Of a stretch of 64,000 bases of DNA, positions 61,655 through 64,000 are shown one piece after another. The stretch spans positions 7,500 through 71,499 of the forward strand of contig CAZUMN010000001.1 of NCBI GenBank assembly GCA_964621955.1. The letters run 5' to 3'. Below the pieces are notes generated by a model, which ran no database searches, was not told where the DNA came from, and saw only the letters and a program-made list of their open reading frames with translations. Source of the DNA: Methanofastidiosum sp964621955. GTDB taxonomy: Archaea > Methanobacteriota_B > Thermococci > Methanofastidiosales > Methanofastidiosaceae. Numbering within the stretch: position 1 is the stretch's first letter; every line of letters begins with the position of its first letter. The translations under genes were made by a program, and so were the position numbers.

Positions 61655-62107
61655 ATGATTAGACAGCTTCAAAAAGATGAAGAAATTCCTTATAATCTAT
61701 TATTGCTAGCCGATGAAACAATTGAGGCAATTAATAGGTATATCAATGATTCTGAAATTTTCATATTTGAAAAGGATAACAAAACTTTAGCGGTCTATGC
61801 ACTCCAAAAAATAAGTGATGACACTATTGAAATTAAAAATATAGCAGTGGATACAAAACATCAAGGGCAAGGCATAGGTAAGCTACTTCTAAGAGATGCT
61901 ATTTCCAGGGCAAAAACAAAAGGATTCAAAACTATCGTTATTGGGACTGGTGATATAGCAATTAAACAATTGCATCTATACCAGAAAGAAGGTTTTGAGA
62001 TATTTGACATCAAAAAAAGCTTTTACCTAGATAACTATCCAAATCCAATATATGAAAATGGGGTTCAGCTAAAAGACATGGTAATGCTAAAGAAAGAACT
62101 GATATAA
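61655..62107 (+). CDS. GNAT family N-acetyltransferase
   Basis: The 150-residue protein has the acetyl-CoA pyrophosphate-binding motif KHQGQGIGKLLLRDAI (about 70-85), preceded by IEIKNIAVDT and followed by HLYQKEGFEIFDIKKSFY. It acetylates an unknown amine. Its neighbours give no clue to the substrate. Confidence 0.9.
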   Translation: MIRQLQKDEEIPYNLLLLADETIEAINRYINDSEIFIFEKDNKTLAVYALQKISDDTIEIKNIAVDTKHQGQGIGKLLLRDAISRAKTKGFKTIVIGTGDIAIKQLHLYQKEGFEIFDIKKSFYLDNYPNPIYENGVQLKDMVMLKKELI

Positions 62108-62271
62108 GGGTCTATTCTACAAAATTACAACACCAAAACATAAAAGAGCTACCAGCAATAATTCCACTAAAACGTATCTAACTCTTAGAAGGAGATAGCC
62201 TTAAATAAGACAAAAATATGACAAATTTTCTAACATATTGATTATAATAATATGATAGGAAAGTGATTAAA

Positions 62272-62718
62272 ATGAAAGAAAAAATTTATGAAAAATATGC
62301 ATGGATAATTTTCTTCGCAATAGGTATAATGACTATGGTAGCAGCGGTACCTCATGCATTAGGCTTAAACACAGACCCAGAGTTGGTAAAGAGTATTGTT
62401 GGCATGACAATAGAAGATCTGAAAGTTTCGAATCCGATGTTTTTTGACTTGTATAATTTCTATTTTAGAAGTGGGGGCTTGTCTGACTTTGGCTTCGCTT
62501 TTCTACTTATAGTTATCTCTGTGACTGCTTATAGAAAGGGAGAAAAGTGGGCATGGTATGCTTTCTGGATTGTTCCAGTATTCTTTTTAAGTTTCGTAGC
62601 GCTTAGCTTGACTCTCAAATCAAGCTCTTCATTGCTCCCACCGTTAATGGTGTTTATCGTCTTAAGCCTCATAGGGCTGCTATTGCCATTAAAGAAGTTC
62701 TTCCCAAGAAAGGCTTAA
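62272..62718 (+). CDS. Small membrane protein, unknown
   Basis: The protein is about 148 residues with four hydrophobic helices. The first is WIIFFAIGIMTMVAAVPHAL, and a charged external loop follows (NTDPELVKSIVGMTIEDLK). Later come FGFAFLLIVISVTAYRKGEK and WAWYAFWIVPVFFLSF. The ATG at 62272 is preferred; the GTG three codons upstream belongs to the GTGATT leader pattern seen at other genes here. The layout resembles DoxX- or DUF-type four-helix proteins, not firmly assigned. Confidence 0.65.
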   Translation: MKEKIYEKYAWIIFFAIGIMTMVAAVPHALGLNTDPELVKSIVGMTIEDLKVSNPMFFDLYNFYFRSGGLSDFGFAFLLIVISVTAYRKGEKWAWYAFWIVPVFFLSFVALSLTLKSSSSLLPPLMVFIVLSLIGLLLPLKKFFPRKA

Positions 62719-62873
62719 CACGAAACAAAATCGAAATAGAGTCAACAATTGATTATACTGACAATTATTTATTTTTATTTTCTCTTTTCTAATCAAGTAT
62801 TTTTTACTAGTAAATTTAGGGAAAAATCCCCATAACTCAATCCTTAGGACAAAGTTTGAAATATAAAAATAAA

Positions 62874-63311
62874 TTAATCTTTTTGTCCAAATCCAAAGAA
62901 CTTCATAAACTGTTGCATGGGGAGTGAATTGTTTGGAGTTATTGTGAGTGTCACACAGTTAGTATAACAGCCGAATTCATAAATGTTGGGTGGGCATATA
63001 GAGCATTGATCATCGCAGAAATAAATTGTCCCGGGTTTCAAGGCTTTACATTTGAATGCCATCCCTCCGCCAGCACCATATACTGAAATTACTTGGATAT
63101 AGTCACCTATATTTGGTGAGCCTGAATTAGTAAAAGAGCGAATTCCGCATTCTACCTTGTATATGTAAACAAACTCTTGGCCAACGGTCACTGTTTTTGG
63201 TGCGACAATGTTAGGTTGATCACAATTACACCCATTTCCCATAACAGAAATCACACCAAATACACTTACTACAAAAACTAAGGAGGCAAATATAGCAAAT
63301 ATTTTCTTCAT
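62874..63311 (-). CDS. Secreted cysteine-rich protein with MQQFMK-GFGQ tail, copy 1
   Basis: The 145-residue protein has a signal peptide (to about residue 25) and a beta-rich domain with about ten cysteines (GNGCNCDQPN, FCDDQCSICPP). Its last residues are PMQQFMKFFGFGQKD. The downstream paralogue ends almost the same way. The domain, with TVTVGQEFVYIYKVECG and LKPGTIYFCDDQC, resembles inhibitor-like (chagasin/I42) or TVG-type bacterial domains only loosely. I do not recognise the family. The conserved tail suggests a shared sorting or binding role. Confidence 0.75.
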   Translation of the reverse strand: MKKIFAIFASLVFVVSVFGVISVMGNGCNCDQPNIVAPKTVTVGQEFVYIYKVECGIRSFTNSGSPNIGDYIQVISVYGAGGGMAFKCKALKPGTIYFCDDQCSICPPNIYEFGCYTNCVTLTITPNNSLPMQQFMKFFGFGQKD

Positions 63312-63515
63312 AATAAATCACCATTATAATTGCTAAAGTTAATCATGACAATTATATAAACATTTGCTAAATCATAGTTTATTAAGTTAAACTGAATAAC
63401 TTCACTAAATTTTTATCCGATATAAATGGCATAAGGTTGAAATCAACGAATTAGTTTATCTAAGAAAGATTTTAAATGTAAAAAAAGTTGTTAGAAGAAT
63501 AATAAAAAATAAAAA

Positions 63516-63932
63516 TTAATCATTTTGCCCGAATCCAAGTATCTTCATGAACTGTTGCATTGGGGTTGGTTTTGGTAGTATTTTTATAGTTACAACTTCT
63601 CCACACTTTACATTTGTGAATGTAACAGTTCCTGGACTTATTGCTCTAAATGTTGCTGTGCTCCACCCACTTTGTGTAGATCCACTAACAAATTGTATCG
63701 TCTGGTCAAGTGATCCTGGAGTGGCGCTTTCATTGTAAGTACAGAGATTATTTTTTGAAAACGTAAATGTCTCTCCAACAGTGACTAAAGTTTTGTCGAT
63801 ATAGTAGTTTGTTTGCCCGCATGTACAAGAAGGAGTTGGTGGGCAATCTATACAAACAGCCGCTAAAGACGCAATTCCAAAAACGCTTACTACAAACAGC
63901 AAAGATACCATTATTGCATATAGTTTTTTCAT
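63516..63932 (-). CDS. Secreted cysteine-rich protein with MQQFMK-GFGQ tail, copy 2
   Basis: The protein is about 138 residues from ATG 63932, with a signal peptide (VSLLFVVSVFGIASLAAVC). A cysteine-rich start (CIDCPPTPSCTCGQ) is followed by a beta domain (TLVTVGETFTF, SPGTVTFTNVKCGEVVTIKI). It ends PMQQFMKILGFGQND. It is a tandem paralogue of the gene at 62874-63311: the signal region and the 15-residue tail are far more alike than the middles. Both have about 200 bp of own upstream DNA. Confidence 0.75.
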   Translation of the reverse strand: MKKLYAIMVSLLFVVSVFGIASLAAVCIDCPPTPSCTCGQTNYYIDKTLVTVGETFTFSKNNLCTYNESATPGSLDQTIQFVSGSTQSGWSTATFRAISPGTVTFTNVKCGEVVTIKILPKPTPMQQFMKILGFGQND

Positions 63933-64000
63933 AATAATCACTAGCGACATAAAATAATTGAGGATACTTATAAATTTGTCTATAAGTTAATCCAAAAACT

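Overview
The window is AT-rich archaeal chromosome. The evidence is archaeal information-processing genes (GatE, TFE, Pelota, Nop5), isoprenoid-lipid genes (a long-chain prenyl diphosphate synthase, a CDP-alcohol phosphatidyltransferase, a UbiA prenyltransferase), archaeal-type S-adenosylmethionine synthetase and triosephosphate isomerase, and a two-subunit ADP-forming acetate-CoA ligase. Start sites usually follow GGTGAT- or GGAGG-like sites, and upstream DNA carries TTTAAATA/TTTATATA boxes. A complete GrpE-DnaK-DnaJ set argues against an extreme hyperthermophile. A euryarchaeal lineage near Methanofastidiosales or Thermococci is my guess, but no lineage marker settles it. The sequence looks metagenome-derived: a 100-N gap at 7052-7151 is flanked by the same 55 bases on both sides.

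Layout. 1-7.2 kb: end of gatE, ADP-forming acetate-CoA ligase, a transglutaminase-fold pair of which one member has lost its catalytic residues, a CoA-disulfide-reductase-type flavoprotein and two membrane proteins. 7.3-12.3 kb: a MacB/LolCDE-like export module (CARDB surface protein, ATPase, double-length FtsX permease). 12.3-16.5 kb: heat-shock operon headed by a winged-helix regulator. 16.6-20.3 kb: HAD phosphatase, a divergent CysRS homologue without a normal zinc site, an HD hydrolase and an exonuclease III with an internal deletion. 20.3-22.2 kb: secreted proteins, one with a PGF-CTERM tail. 22.2-40 kb: mostly housekeeping genes (MAT, Cdc48, prenyl synthase, M42 peptidase, ABC-2 exporter, TPI, TFE, Lrp, archaetidylserine synthase, Pelota, Nop5, acetate transporter, CheY-like protein, PHP esterase, UbiA). 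40-52.7 kb: membrane and envelope genes, a P-type ATPase, a pseudo-E2/acyl-CoA ligase pair, MsrB, a secreted rhodanese, flavodoxin and a second ABC-2 exporter. 52.7-56.8 kb: a small membrane protein, an alpha/alpha-toroid protein, a lipoprotein and a radical SAM/SPASM protein. 56.8-64 kb: gene-poor accessory DNA with a dispersed spaced-repeat family, a cupredoxin lipoprotein, a gene with an amber codon at position 6, an orphan PGF-CTERM tail, small DUF proteins and two paralogous secreted proteins with a shared C-terminal tail.

How the genes may work together. The acetate transporter and the ADP-forming ligase could exchange acetate, acetyl-CoA and ATP. The prenyl synthase, UbiA protein and CDP-alcohol transferase belong to membrane-lipid synthesis. 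GrpE-DnaK-DnaJ and Cdc48 form the protein-quality-control set. Secreted proteins with lipobox, PGF-CTERM or C-terminal anchors imply an active surface-display system.

The strongest candidates for something undescribed are: the repeat family at 56.9-60.2 kb, where a 12-bp AT box and the ATTGCAAT palindrome keep exactly 25 bp between them in four copies; the CysRS-like/HD/ExoIII module at 17.1-20.3 kb; the pseudo-E2/acyl-CoA ligase pair; and the MQQFMK...GFGQ-tailed secreted paralogues. No rRNA, tRNA, CRISPR array, integrase or transposase gene was recognised.
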